A DNA stretch of 48,254 nucleotides, taken from contig WOZO01000221.1 in the NCBI GenBank assembly GCA_011620315.1, forward strand, positions 1-48,254. Reading direction: 5' to 3'. This stretch comes from Sideroxydans sp. (GTDB lineage Bacteria; Pseudomonadota; Gammaproteobacteria; Burkholderiales; Gallionellaceae). Within the stretch, counting starts at the first letter, position 1. The number at the start of each line of letters is the position of its first letter. This document shows positions 1-8,401 of this stretch, piece after piece. Below the pieces are notes generated by a model. It had not been told where the DNA came from and searched no databases. It saw nothing but the letters and a program-made list of their open reading frames with translations. The translations under genes were made by a program, and so were the position numbers.

Positions 1-55
1 GCAAACAAAAGTTAGGGGCGCTTCTGAAAACGTGATTTATTCAGCGTCTCCCTAG
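1..55. other. Foreign sequence at window edge abutting DUF427 gene
   Basis: These bases do not continue the DUF427 protein that follows. An in-frame TAG at 53-55 directly precedes the first conserved codon (Val, 56-58). The string TTATTCAGCGTCTCC at 37-51, read in reverse, resembles the GGGACGCGCTGA end of the MITE-like element at 34607-34715. This suggests, without proving, that a mobile element end lies here. It could also be an assembly edge. Confidence 0.3.
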
Positions 56-91
56 GTCATTGCCGAAGCGCCGAGCAACGAGATCCATCGC

Positions 92-319
92 GTGGAGGGG
101 AATGTGTACTTCCCGCCATCGGCTGTGAAACGCGAATACCTCAAACCGAGCGACACGCACACGCATTGCGTGTGGAAAGGCGAGGCCAGTTATTACAACG
201 TTGAGGTTGACGGCAAGGTAAACGAGGATGCAGCATGGTACTACCCCGAGCCGTCCGCGATGGCGGCCCGCATCAAGGATCACGTCGCGTTCTGGCACGG
301 CGTCAAGGTAGAGGATTGA
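92..319 (+). CDS. DUF427 domain protein, 5'-truncated
   Basis: A small DUF427-family protein of unknown biochemical function. The conserved core is present: VEGNVYFP, then KREYLKPSDTHTHCVWKGEASYY and DAAWYYPEP in sequence, ending in WHGVKVED. Family members are usually about 90-95 residues and begin roughly 15-20 residues earlier. Homologous coding can be read back to position 56, where it meets an in-frame TAG, so the native start is missing. A GTG at 92 is the only in-frame start left and would give 75 residues. The stop lies 6 bp before egtB, suggesting co-transcription. It may be a pseudogene or may have lost only its first few residues. Confidence 0.6.
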   Translation: MEGNVYFPPSAVKREYLKPSDTHTHCVWKGEASYYNVEVDGKVNEDAAWYYPEPSAMAARIKDHVAFWHGVKVED

Positions 320-325
320 TCAACG

Positions 326-1627
326 ATGGATGATGCCGATCTGATCGAGCGCTACCGCACGGTGCGTGCACGTTCCGAAATGTTGTGCGCGCCGCTTGAG
401 GTTGAGGACTGCTGCATTCAGGCGATGGAGAACGCGAGTCCGCCCAAGTGGCATCTGGCGCATGTCAGCTGGTTCTTCGAGAAATTCATCCTCGTACCGT
501 ATGCCAAGCACTACCGCATGCTGCGCGAGGAGTATGCGCACCTGTTCAATTCCTATTACGAGACGGCGGGCACGTTCTTCCCGCGCCCGCAGCGCGGCAT
601 GCTGTCGCGGCCCACGGTGCAGGAGGTGTATGACTACCGGCATCACGTCGATGGCGCGCTGCTGGATCTGCTGAGCAATGTTCCCGAGCTGCATGCCGCG
701 GACATCCGCCAGCGACTGCAACTGGGACTGGAGCACGAGATCCAGCATCAGGAGTTGTTGCTGATGGATACGCGTTACAACTTCTCCATCAATCCGCTGC
801 ATCCGGTCTATCACCGGATCGAGCTGCCGCCTGCCGCACCTGTCGCGAAGGTGGACTGGCAGGAATTTTCTGCAGGCATCGTGGAGATCGGCCACAGCGG
901 TGATGCGTTCGCCTACGACAACGAGCGACCGCGCCACAAAACTTACGTGCAGGATTTCCGTCTCGCCACGCGGCTGGTGAGCAACGCGGAATATCAGGCC
1001 TTCATCGAAGACGGTGGCTACGACCGCGTCGAGCTGTGGCTGTCCGATGCGTGGCGCACGCTCAAGGAACAGCAGTGGCAGGCACCGCTGTATTGGTTCA
1101 AGCAAGGCAGCGACTGGATGCATTTCGACCTCACCGGCGCGCATGCATTGCGTCTTGATGAACCCGTTTCACACCTGAGTTATTACGAGGCGGACGCCTA
1201 TGCGCGCTGGGCGGGCAAGCGTCTGCCGACCGAAGCGGAGTGGGAACATGCCGCCAGCACACAAAGCATCGCGGGTAACTTCCTCGATAGCGGGCTGTAT
1301 GTGCCGCTTCCGGCTCCCCTCTCCCCAACCCTCTCCCGCCTGCGGGAGAGGGAGCAAACGCATCGCGCCGAGGATTCAAGGATTCAGCAAATGTTCGGCG
1401 ACCTGTGGGAGTGGACGCAGAGCGCCTACCTGCCCTACCCGGGTTTCAAACCGCTGCCCGGCACCTTGGGTGAATACAACGGCAAGTTCATGAGCGATCA
1501 GATGGTGTTGCGCGGCGGCTGTTGCATCACCGCACAGGATCACATGCGCGCCAGTTACCGCAACTTTTTCCGGGCGGCGGACCGCTGGATGTTCTCCGGT
1601 CTACGTCTGGCGGAGGACATCGCATGA
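326..1627 (+). CDS. egtB: Ergothioneine biosynthesis protein EgtB (sulfoxide synthase)
   Basis: A non-haem iron enzyme that joins hercynine to a thiol donor (gamma-glutamylcysteine or cysteine) with O2 in ergothioneine synthesis. An N-terminal DinB-like domain carries the expected three-histidine iron site: H46 in the HLAHV segment, then H137 and H141 in HEIQHQE. A C-terminal formylglycine-generating-enzyme-like domain follows, with LPTEAEWE, FGDLWEWTQSAY and a final FSGLRLA. Within it, residues about 329-346 are encoded by an in-frame palindromic repeat (1312-1360), an insertion in a variable loop. A GAGGAT at 311-316 may serve as ribosome binding site. The stop overlaps the egtD start as ATGA, so the pair is probably translationally coupled. 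No egtA, egtC or egtE is seen. Confidence 0.93.
   Translation: MDDADLIERYRTVRARSEMLCAPLEVEDCCIQAMENASPPKWHLAHVSWFFEKFILVPYAKHYRMLREEYAHLFNSYYETAGTFFPRPQRGMLSRPTVQEVYDYRHHVDGALLDLLSNVPELHAADIRQRLQLGLEHEIQHQELLLMDTRYNFSINPLHPVYHRIELPPAAPVAKVDWQEFSAGIVEIGHSGDAFAYDNERPRHKTYVQDFRLATRLVSNAEYQAFIEDGGYDRVELWLSDAWRTLKEQQWQAPLYWFKQGSDWMHFDLTGAHALRLDEPVSHLSYYEADAYARWAGKRLPTEAEWEHAASTQSIAGNFLDSGLYVPLPAPLSPTLSRLREREQTHRAEDSRIQQMFGDLWEWTQSAYLPYPGFKPLPGTLGEYNGKFMSDQMVLRGGCCITAQDHMRASYRNFFRAADRWMFSGLRLAEDIA
1312..1360. repeat. REP-like palindromic repeat inside egtB
   Basis: The motif CTCTCCCGC-CT-GCGGGAGAG is a near-perfect palindrome preceded by CCCCTCTCCCCAAC. A diverged copy of the same family lies in reverse orientation at about 31210-31265; both copies end in GCAAACG. 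This copy stays in frame and adds a proline/arginine-rich stretch to EgtB. Confidence 0.75.
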
Positions 1628-2613
1628 GAAACGAATCACCCACCCCGTCACCGGATCAGGATGAAGACGATTTCCTGTGCAGCGTGCGCGAAGGTTTGCG
1701 CAGTCGCCCCAAGACCATCCCGCCCAAGTATTTTTACGACGCGCATGGCTCGCACCTGTTCGACCTGATCTGCGAGACACCGGAGTATTACCCGACACGC
1801 ACCGAGACCGCCATCCTCGAACGCCACGGAGCGGAGATGGCCGGGATGATCGGCAGCCGCTGCACGATGATCGAGCTGGGCAGCGGCAGCGCGACCAAGA
1901 CGCCATTGTTGTTGAAATATCTGACTGACGATGCCGTGTATATCCCCGTCGACATCTGCGAACCGTATCTGGTAAAGAGCACACAACGCCTGCAAACGAT
2001 GTTCCCCGCATTGAAGATGCAGCCGTTGTGCGCGGACTATCATCATCTGCCCGCGCTGGCGATCAAACGCCATGCCGGACAGCGGCAGGCGGTGTTCTTC
2101 CCCGGATCGACCATCGGCAACTGCACGCCGAATGAAGCCGTGACACTGCTGAAAAACGTTGCCCGACTGGTCGGCCCCGGCGGCGGACTGCTGATCGGGG
2201 TGGATGCCAAGAAGTCGGCTGAAGTGCTGAATGCGGCCTACAACGATGCCGCCGGCCACACCGCCGCTTTCAATCGCAATCTGCTGACGCGCATGCAACG
2301 CGAGCTCGGCGCACAACTGGAAGCGGACCAGTTCACCCACCATGCGTATTACAACGAGACGCACGGACGCATTGAGATGCATCTGGTCAGCCGGTGCAAA
2401 CAGGCAATACGCGTGGGCAGGGAATCATTCAAGTTCGACCAGGGCGAGAGTATCCACACCGAGAACTCCTACAAATACAGCGCGGACGAATTCCGGCGAC
2501 TGGCACGCAGCGCGGGCTGGCATCTGCAATCGACCTGGCGCGACGCGCACGCATTGTTCAATGTGCATTACCTCAGCCTGTCCGCCGCCGAACCGCTCAA
2601 GCTGGCGAGATAA
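1624..2613 (+). CDS. egtD: L-histidine N(alpha)-methyltransferase EgtD
   Basis: This SAM-dependent enzyme trimethylates the histidine alpha-amino group to give hercynine, the substrate of EgtB. The 329-residue product matches the family length (about 320-330). Visible features are the KTIPPKYFYDAHGSHLFD opening, the SAM-binding ELGSGSATKT motif, FFPGSTIGN and a C-terminal TENSYKYS segment. The ATG at 1624 overlaps the egtB stop (ATGA) and was chosen over longer in-frame starts inside egtB. The next gene, on the opposite strand, ends only 3 bp downstream, so this is a tight convergent junction with no obvious terminator. Confidence 0.95.
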   Translation: MRNESPTPSPDQDEDDFLCSVREGLRSRPKTIPPKYFYDAHGSHLFDLICETPEYYPTRTETAILERHGAEMAGMIGSRCTMIELGSGSATKTPLLLKYLTDDAVYIPVDICEPYLVKSTQRLQTMFPALKMQPLCADYHHLPALAIKRHAGQRQAVFFPGSTIGNCTPNEAVTLLKNVARLVGPGGGLLIGVDAKKSAEVLNAAYNDAAGHTAAFNRNLLTRMQRELGAQLEADQFTHHAYYNETHGRIEMHLVSRCKQAIRVGRESFKFDQGESIHTENSYKYSADEFRRLARSAGWHLQSTWRDAHALFNVHYLSLSAAEPLKLAR

Positions 2614-2616
2614 GTC

Positions 2617-3117
2617 TTACTGCCCCGCGCTCTTCTGCGCGTAGTGCGCTCTTCGGGAGATATACACCGTGCGTTCCACCACCGAGTGAACGACGCCGTT
2701 GCGGTCCTTCAACTCGATGCGGTAGATGCGATCCACTTCGGGCTGGCGCGTGAGGATGTCGCGCACTGCGGCGACCTCTTGCGCGCTGATGACGAATTCC
2801 GCGTACAAGGTGTCGCGCCCGGGGCGCTTGTACTGGATGGTGGCGGATTTGTCCCAGACGATGTATTCACGGCCCAGCGCCAGCAGCAGCAGGAAAGGAT
2901 GCGGGCCGTCGGTGATGGCGAACAGCGAACCGCCGAACATCGATCCCGCCAGATTGCGCGTCGCGCGATTGAACGGCAGGCGTATGCGGATCGATGTCAG
3001 GTCGGGCGACACATGTTCGACGCGTCCGCCCGTCCTGCGGTAGGCCGGGTGCAGGTTGAAGCCGTAGCGGATCACATGCGGCTTCCACGCATGGGGCAAT
3101 TTGTTCAGCCAGTTCAT
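2617..3117 (-). CDS. DUF4442 hot-dog fold thioesterase-like protein
   Basis: A 166-residue protein of the DUF4442 group of hot-dog fold proteins, related to acyl-CoA thioesterases. Visible features include NLHPAYRRTGG near the N-terminus, the NLAGSMFGGSLFAITDGPHPF helix region and the WDKSATIQYKRPG strand. Substrate is unknown. It follows fadA by 13 bp in the same direction and is probably the last gene of the beta-oxidation cluster, where it could release or recycle CoA from acyl chains. That role is inferred from context. Confidence 0.8.
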   Translation of the reverse strand: MNWLNKLPHAWKPHVIRYGFNLHPAYRRTGGRVEHVSPDLTSIRIRLPFNRATRNLAGSMFGGSLFAITDGPHPFLLLLALGREYIVWDKSATIQYKRPGRDTLYAEFVISAQEVAAVRDILTRQPEVDRIYRIELKDRNGVVHSVVERTVYISRRAHYAQKSAGQ

Positions 3118-3130
3118 GCGCCGCTGTCCC

Positions 3131-4327
3131 TCACAGCGCTTCGAACACGCCCGCCGCGCCCATGCCGGTGCCGATGCACATGGTCACCATGCCGTACTTC
3201 TGCTTGCGGCGGCGCAGGCCGTGCATCAGCGTGGCGGTGCGGATCGCGCCGGTCGCGCCCAGCGGGTGGCCGAGTGCGATGGCGCCGCCCAGCGGGTTGA
3301 CCTTGGCCGGATCGAGACCGAGATCGCCGATCACCGCCAGCGATTGCGCGGCGAAGGCTTCGTTGAGTTCGATCCAGTCGATGTCGTTCAGCGACAGTCC
3401 GGCCTGCTTCAGTGCCAGCGGGATCGCTTCCTTGGGTCCGATACCCATGATCTCGGGCGGCACACCTGCCACGCTGAAGCTGTGGAACTTGCCGATGGGC
3501 GTGAGGTTGTAGCGCTTGAGCGCGGCTTCGCTACACATCAGCACAGCACCGGCACCGTCCGACATCTGCGAACTGTTGCCCGCCGTGACCGAGCCTTTTT
3601 GCGCGAACACGGTCTTGAGTTTGCCCAGCGCTTCCAGGTTGGTGTCGGCACGCGGGCCTTCGTCCTGCGCGACGGTGCGCTGCTTGATGCTGATCGCGCG
3701 CGTGCCTATGTCGGGCACATGCTCGTTGATCAGGTAGGGCGTGATCTCGTCGGCGAACTCGCCGTTGTTGATCGCGGCCAGCGCGCGCAGATGGCTCTGC
3801 AAGGCGAATTCATCCTGCGCCTCGCGCGACACCTTCCAGCGCTCGGCGACTTTCTCCGCCGTCAGGCCCATGCCGTAGGCGATGCCGTAGTTCTCGTCCT
3901 TCTCGAAGATGGCCGGATTGAAGGCGATCTTGTTGCCCATCATCGGCACCATGCTCATGCTCTCCACACCGGCAGCCACCATCACGTCGGCCTCGCCCAG
4001 GCGGATGCGGTCGGCGGCCAGCGCCACGGCCTGCACGCCGGAAGAGCAGAAACGGTTGATGGTCATGCCCGGCACGGTGTTGGGCATGCCTGCCAGCAGC
4101 AATGCGATGCGCGCCACGTTCATGCCCTGCTCGGCTTCCGGCATGGCACAGCCGGCGATCACGTCGCCGATGCTGCGCGGATCGAGCGACGGCGCTTGCG
4201 CCAGCACTGCCTTCAACACATGCGCCAGCAGATCGTCCGGACGGGTGTTGCGGAACATGCCGCGCGCTTTGCCCACCGGGGTGCGCGTGGTGGCAACGAT
4301 GTAGGCTTCCTGTACTTGTTTGCTCAT
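3131..4327 (-). CDS. fadA: Acetyl-CoA acyltransferase (3-ketoacyl-CoA thiolase)
   Basis: Performs the last step of beta-oxidation, splitting 3-ketoacyl-CoA into acetyl-CoA and a shortened acyl-CoA. At 398 residues it is standard length. The nucleophilic cysteine is C94 in NRFCSSG; the NEAFA, GHPLGATGA (catalytic His) and CIGTGMGAA (second Cys) motifs are all intact. An AAGGAG lies just upstream of the ATG. It lies downstream of the fused dehydrogenase/hydratase gene, the usual partner. The 160-bp gap between them holds an inverted repeat rather than a clear promoter. Confidence 0.95.
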   Translation of the reverse strand: MSKQVQEAYIVATTRTPVGKARGMFRNTRPDDLLAHVLKAVLAQAPSLDPRSIGDVIAGCAMPEAEQGMNVARIALLLAGMPNTVPGMTINRFCSSGVQAVALAADRIRLGEADVMVAAGVESMSMVPMMGNKIAFNPAIFEKDENYGIAYGMGLTAEKVAERWKVSREAQDEFALQSHLRALAAINNGEFADEITPYLINEHVPDIGTRAISIKQRTVAQDEGPRADTNLEALGKLKTVFAQKGSVTAGNSSQMSDGAGAVLMCSEAALKRYNLTPIGKFHSFSVAGVPPEIMGIGPKEAIPLALKQAGLSLNDIDWIELNEAFAAQSLAVIGDLGLDPAKVNPLGGAIALGHPLGATGAIRTATLMHGLRRRKQKYGMVTMCIGTGMGAAGVFEAL

Positions 4328-4359
4328 GTTGTTCTCCTTGAATTCTTAAAACCGGAATC

Positions 4360-4475
4360 TGTCCACGAAAAACACGAAAGGCACGAAAGAAAATCAACTA
4401 CCCCATTACATCGAGGGAACACCCCAGAAGGAAATACTCCGGGTTTGTTCGTGCTTTTCTTGTCTTTCGTGGACA
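4360..4475. repeat. Intergenic inverted repeat, CCACGAAA/ACACGAAA type
   Basis: The left arm at 4360-4389 contains TGTCCACGAAA, ACACGAAAG and GCACGAAAG in succession. The right arm at 4448-4475 carries the complementary TTCGTGC, TTGTC and TTTCGTGGACA. Together they form a long imperfect hairpin between the fadB and fadA genes. It resembles, in build, the CCACAGAG elements at 7014 and 40556. Confidence 0.7.
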
Positions 4476-4487
4476 CGGGTTTTTCAA

Positions 4488-6962
4488 TCAGTTGCGCAAC
4501 GGCTTGCCGTTCTTCAGCATGTGTTCGATACGCGCTTGCGTCTTGTCGGTCGCCAGCAGCTCCATGAAGTTGCGACGCTCCAGATCGAGCAGCCAGTCCT
4601 CATCCACCATGCTGCCCGCCTCCACATCGCCGCCGCACAAGGTCTCGGCCACGCGGCAGCCGATGTTGTAGTCATGCTCGGAGATGAACTTGCCTTCCAG
4701 CATGTTGATCATCGAGGCCTTGAAGGTGGCGATGCTGGTGCGCCCCGCCACCGGGATCTGGCGCTGCCGCAGCGGCGGACGGTAGGCCGTGGCATTCAAT
4801 GCCCTGGCTTCTTCCTTGGCGATGTGCAGCAACTCGAATTTGTTGAGCACGATGCGGTCGGACGGTCTGAGGTAACCCATCTCGCGCGCCATCTCCGCGC
4901 TCTTGGCGACTTCGCCCATGGCGATGTGCTGGAAGTAGCGTTTGAGGATGGGGAATATGTCGCCGCCGCGCGCTTCGGCTGCCGCGCGCTTCGCCATCTC
5001 CTTGCAGCCGCCGCCTGCGGGCAACAGACCAACGCCCACTTCCACCAGGCCGATATAGCTTTCCAGCGTGGCGACCGTGCGCGCGCAGTGGAGGGCAAAT
5101 TCGCATCCGCCGCCCAGCGCCAGACCGTCCACGGCGGCGATGGTCGGCACTTGCGCGTATTTCAGGCGTTGCGAAGCTTGCTGGAATTTCCAGACCACCT
5201 CCTCCACCTTGGGCACGTTTCCGGTGGCCGCATTGAACAGGTCGCCCACGCCGCCGCCGCCCGCCGCAGTGAATTTGACGCGCGTCACCGCGCCCTTGAG
5301 CTTGTCGAGCATGCCGCCTTCTTTCTTCTCCTGCACGCCCTGCATCAGTTGCAGCAGGTGCGCACCGGCGGAGAACGGCGCTTCGGGTTGCCACAGCACC
5401 AGCGCGGAGAAATTCGCTTCGGTTTCATCCACCGCGCGCAGCACGCCGTCCAGCACTTCGTTGTTGACCGCATGCATCTTGGTTTTGAAGCTGAGGATGG
5501 CGATGTCGTCGCCGCTGTGCCACATGCGCACATCGTCGTTCTCGAACACGGTCTCGCCGTAGCTGCGCGTCTCGCCCAGCAATGCCTCGGGATATATCTG
5601 CCGTTTGTAGACGGGCAATGTCGAACGCGCCTGCTCGCTCTTGTGCGCCGGCGAATACGAACCGTTGGCGCTGTGCACGCCGCTGCGCGACGCCTCCGTC
5701 ACCCAGCCTGGCAAGGGTGTTTCGGCCATGCTCTTGCCTGCGGCGATGTCGGCGGCGATCCAGCCCGCCACCTGCTGCCAGCCTGCGGCCTGCCAGATCT
5801 CGAACGGGCCCATGTCCCAGCCGAAGCCCCAGCGCACGGCGAAGTCCACGTCGCGCGCATTGTTGGCGATGCTCTCCAGGTGCAAGGCGCAGTAATGGAA
5901 CACGTCGCGGAAAGTCGCCCACAGGAACTGCGCCTGCCCATGCTGGCTGTTGCGCAGTCCGGACAGTTTCTTCGCCCAGTCGCGTTCGCGCAGGATGTCT
6001 TTCACGCCGTCGTCCACCTTGGCATCGGACAGTTTGTATTCGCGCGAGTGCAGGTCCAGCACATGGATCTCTTTGCCGATCTTCTGGTAGATGCCGCGCT
6101 TGGTCTTCTGCCCCAGCGCGCCCTGCTCGACCAGATATTTGAACCACTCCGGCAATTCATAGTGCCGGTGCCACGGGTCTTCGGTGAGGTTCTCGCGCAT
6201 GGTGTTGACCACATGCGAGAACACGTCCAGACCGACCACGTCCAGCGTGCGGAAGGTGGCACTCTTGGGGCGGCCGAGGTAGCGGCCGGTCAGCGCATCC
6301 ACCATGTCGAAGCCGAGCCCGAACGCCTGTGCATGATGTTTGGTGGCGAGCATGGAGAACACGCCGATGCGGTTGGCGATGAAGTTGGGCGTGTCCTTGG
6401 CGCGCACGATGCCCTTGCCCACGGTGGAGACGAGGAAGGTCTCCAGCCGGTCCAGCAACTCGGCGTCCGTGCCCTTGCACGGGATCAGTTCCACCAGATG
6501 CATATAGCGCGGCGGATTGAAGAAGTGGATGCCGCAGAAACGGTGGCGCAGTGCTTCGGGGAAGGCTTCGGCCAAGTTGTTGATGGACAAGCCCGAGGTG
6601 TTGGTGGCGAAGATGGCGTGCGCGTTGAGGAAAGGCGCGACCTTGCGGTACAGATCGGATTTCCAGTCCATGCGCTCGGCGATGGCCTCGATCACCAGAT
6701 CACATTCGCGCAACTTCTCCAGATGCTGCTCGTAGTTGGCAGGCCGGATGTAGTCGAGCTTGGCCGGGCTGGCGGCGGGTGCGGGTTCCAGTTTCCTCAG
6801 ACCGTCCAGCGCCTTGTTCACGTTGCCGTTCGGGTCGCCCTCTTTCGCGGGAAGTTCGAACAGCAGGGTCTCGACATTGGCGTTGACCAGATGCGCGGCG
6901 ATCTGCGCGCCCATCACACCGGCTCCCAATACGGCGACTTTTTTTACGTTGAATCGTTTCAC
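4488..6962 (-). CDS. fadB: Fused 3-hydroxyacyl-CoA dehydrogenase / enoyl-CoA hydratase (FadN-type)
   Basis: A bifunctional beta-oxidation enzyme of 824 residues. The domain order is that of FadN-type proteins: an N-terminal NAD-binding hydroxyacyl-CoA dehydrogenase domain (GAGVMGAQIA at about 13-22, IHFFNPP, then TPNFIANRIG), a second dehydrogenase C-domain at about 350-400, and a C-terminal crotonase-like hydratase domain (ALGGGCEFAL, then VEVGVGLLPAGGG). E. coli FadB has the hydratase first. The start ATG follows an AAGGAGTCC. It sits upstream of fadA in the same direction, forming a dehydrogenase-hydratase-thiolase set. Confidence 0.92.
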   Translation of the reverse strand: MKRFNVKKVAVLGAGVMGAQIAAHLVNANVETLLFELPAKEGDPNGNVNKALDGLRKLEPAPAASPAKLDYIRPANYEQHLEKLRECDLVIEAIAERMDWKSDLYRKVAPFLNAHAIFATNTSGLSINNLAEAFPEALRHRFCGIHFFNPPRYMHLVELIPCKGTDAELLDRLETFLVSTVGKGIVRAKDTPNFIANRIGVFSMLATKHHAQAFGLGFDMVDALTGRYLGRPKSATFRTLDVVGLDVFSHVVNTMRENLTEDPWHRHYELPEWFKYLVEQGALGQKTKRGIYQKIGKEIHVLDLHSREYKLSDAKVDDGVKDILRERDWAKKLSGLRNSQHGQAQFLWATFRDVFHYCALHLESIANNARDVDFAVRWGFGWDMGPFEIWQAAGWQQVAGWIAADIAAGKSMAETPLPGWVTEASRSGVHSANGSYSPAHKSEQARSTLPVYKRQIYPEALLGETRSYGETVFENDDVRMWHSGDDIAILSFKTKMHAVNNEVLDGVLRAVDETEANFSALVLWQPEAPFSAGAHLLQLMQGVQEKKEGGMLDKLKGAVTRVKFTAAGGGGVGDLFNAATGNVPKVEEVVWKFQQASQRLKYAQVPTIAAVDGLALGGGCEFALHCARTVATLESYIGLVEVGVGLLPAGGGCKEMAKRAAAEARGGDIFPILKRYFQHIAMGEVAKSAEMAREMGYLRPSDRIVLNKFELLHIAKEEARALNATAYRPPLRQRQIPVAGRTSIATFKASMINMLEGKFISEHDYNIGCRVAETLCGGDVEAGSMVDEDWLLDLERRNFMELLATDKTQARIEHMLKNGKPLRN

Positions 6963-7013
6963 TGTGGACTCCTTTTTTCGAGTGTTGGTAGTTTTTCGTA
7001 AATCTTTAATTCA

Positions 7014-7130
7014 AACCACAGAGAACACAGAGAGAACTTCCGCTTCCTCTCCTGTCCCAGGGCTTTCTCCAAGGCAGGAAATATCAGTCAAAACCCATTT
7101 GCCTTTCTCTGTGGACTCCGTGTTCTCTGT
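7014..7130. repeat. Intergenic inverted repeat, CCACAGAGAACACAGAG type
   Basis: The left arm (7014-7036) reads ACCACAGAGAACACAGAG. The right arm (7104-7130) reads CTCTGTGGACTCCGTGT then TCTCTGT. It lies between fadB and the fadE remnant, and the remnant's reading frame runs into the right arm before stopping. A sister element is at 40556-40680. Confidence 0.7.
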
Positions 7131-7497
7131 AGCTCGCTGCTTCCGCTTTTTTCTTGCCAGGCCGCGATGCGTTCCGGTGCCGCTGCCACGCCGTAATCGA
7201 ACAGGAAGTCGTCCACGTGGATGACGATGTCGCGCAATTCGTCACAGCGCTTGAGCGCGGCATATTCCTCCGTATTGATCACGCCGCAGCGAAATGCCGC
7301 ATGCGCGATGTCGCGCACATTGGCCTGCGGATCGTTTTCAAACATACCCTTTTTGTCGGTCGGGCGCACCTTGGCAGCGATGGGCCCGGCGGCCAGTGTG
7401 GCGGGCAGCGCCAACCCCGGTACGCCATGGGACACACAATGAGCAGCACCGGCAGTGCCGCGGCAGCCAGCAACAGCACCGGTGCGGTCATATTCAT
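7088..7497 (-). pseudogene. fadE: fadE remnant: acyl-CoA dehydrogenase with collapsed middle
   Basis: Two ends of a long-chain acyl-CoA dehydrogenase of the FadE/DUF1974 type, without the catalytic body. Reverse-strand translation from the ATG at 7497 (good AGGAG upstream) gives a hydrophobic start, MTAPVLLLAAAALPVLL, like the FadE membrane anchor. After about position 7430 a different frame carries the C-terminal tail, including DIAHAAFRCGVI, RCDELRDIVI and VDDF, which resembles the end of E. coli FadE. Intact members have about 760-830 residues; here about 410 bp remain and the two ends are in different frames. The gene cannot make an active enzyme. The N-terminal assignment is less certain than the C-terminal one. 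Confidence 0.7.
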
Positions 7498-7529
7498 AGT
7501 ATTTTCTCCTTGGGAAGGACTGAAGATTC

Positions 7530-8228
7530 TTATTGCCAAACCGTTTTGTTGCCGTCATCGATCTGCGGCAACGGTGCGCGCAGACCGCCGATCAGGAACG
7601 ACATCAGACGCGGCAGCAGGTTTTTATTCTGGGCGACCGCGCCCTCGTCCACCTGCCAGTCGGCCACCAGCTGCAGGGTGCCGGTTCCGGCGATCGCATA
7701 GGAAGCCGCGCCCAGCATGAAGTGGAAGCGCCACACGATCTCCGCCTTGGGCACATCGGGCAAGGAACGGAACATGGCCTGTCTGTAGCGTTCCAGCACA
7801 TCGGCGTACTCCCCCGACATGAAGGTGCGGATGAAATTCGAAGGGTCGGTGATGGTGCGCCCGAGCAGACGCAGGAAAGTGTCGCCGCCCGCTTTCTGGT
7901 CGGCAGCCACGCGCAACAAAGTGCCGAAGAAAGCGTCGATGATCACCGACGGCTTCAGCGGCTTGCCGCTCGCCTTGGTTTCGGCCTCGTCCAGCACGCG
8001 CAGACGCTCCTGGTTGATGACCTCCAGACGCCGCCGCAACACTTCCTGCATCAGCGCTTCCTTGGAACCTAAGTGGTAATTGGCGGCCGCCAGATTGACG
8101 CCTGCCGCGCCGGTCACCAATCGCATCGAAGTACCGTCGTAACCGTTTTGCATGAACATCCGCTCGGCTGCATCGAGAATGCGTTCGCGGGTGTCTTTCC
8201 GGGACTGCTCCAAGTTCGCTTTATTCAT
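7530..8228 (-). CDS. TetR/AcrR-family regulator, PsrA-like
   Basis: A 232-residue repressor of the TetR family. The N-terminal helix-turn-helix spans about residues 12-60 (ERILDAAERMF, then AAGVNLAAANYHLGSKEAL), which closely resembles the fatty-acid sensing PsrA. The start ATG at 8228 was chosen because this domain begins there; the frame stays open upstream but without family similarity. A perfect CAAAC-N4-GTTTG site lies 28 bp upstream (8256-8269) and another before the next gene (9357-9370), matching the published PsrA motif. It therefore probably controls itself and the beta-oxidation genes, released by long-chain acyl-CoA or fatty acids. Confidence 0.85.
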   Translation of the reverse strand: MNKANLEQSRKDTRERILDAAERMFMQNGYDGTSMRLVTGAAGVNLAAANYHLGSKEALMQEVLRRRLEVINQERLRVLDEAETKASGKPLKPSVIIDAFFGTLLRVAADQKAGGDTFLRLLGRTITDPSNFIRTFMSGEYADVLERYRQAMFRSLPDVPKAEIVWRFHFMLGAASYAIAGTGTLQLVADWQVDEGAVAQNKNLLPRLMSFLIGGLRAPLPQIDDGNKTVWQ

Positions 8229-8255
8229 ATCTGCCGATCCCAATCGCGCTTGATT

Positions 8256-8269
8256 CAAACGTGCGTTTG
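8256..8269. promoter_or_regulatory. PsrA-type operator upstream of tetR
   Basis: CAAACGTGCGTTTG fits the PsrA consensus (C/G)AAAC-N2-4-GTTT(G/C), with a 5-bp perfect inverted repeat and a 4-bp spacer. It lies 28 bp upstream of the regulator's start codon, a typical autoregulatory position. Confidence 0.7.
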
Positions 8270-8401
8270 CTCCATGAAAAACCCTTATCTCCTGCAAGCA
8301 ATAATTCCAAACGGTCACAAAATTGATCGCCCCGGATAAAAACTTTGCTGCGATACGCGGCCCGTTGCAGCATGCCCCCGTCCCAAGGGCGCGCCGCATG
8401 C

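Noticed and set aside
4521-7001. Open frame of about 826 codons on the + strand opposite fadB
   Set aside because: Antisense to a certain gene; composition is the usual His/Arg/Gln-rich mirror of GC-rich codons, with no recognisable domain.
7540-7556. CAAACCGTTTTG as a third PsrA site
   Set aside because: Spacing does not fit the consensus and it lies in the last codons of the TetR gene.
8285-8310. CTTAT-N12-ATAAT resembling the sulfur operator
   Set aside because: One half is imperfect and it lies in the fatty-acid cluster, so chance is likely.
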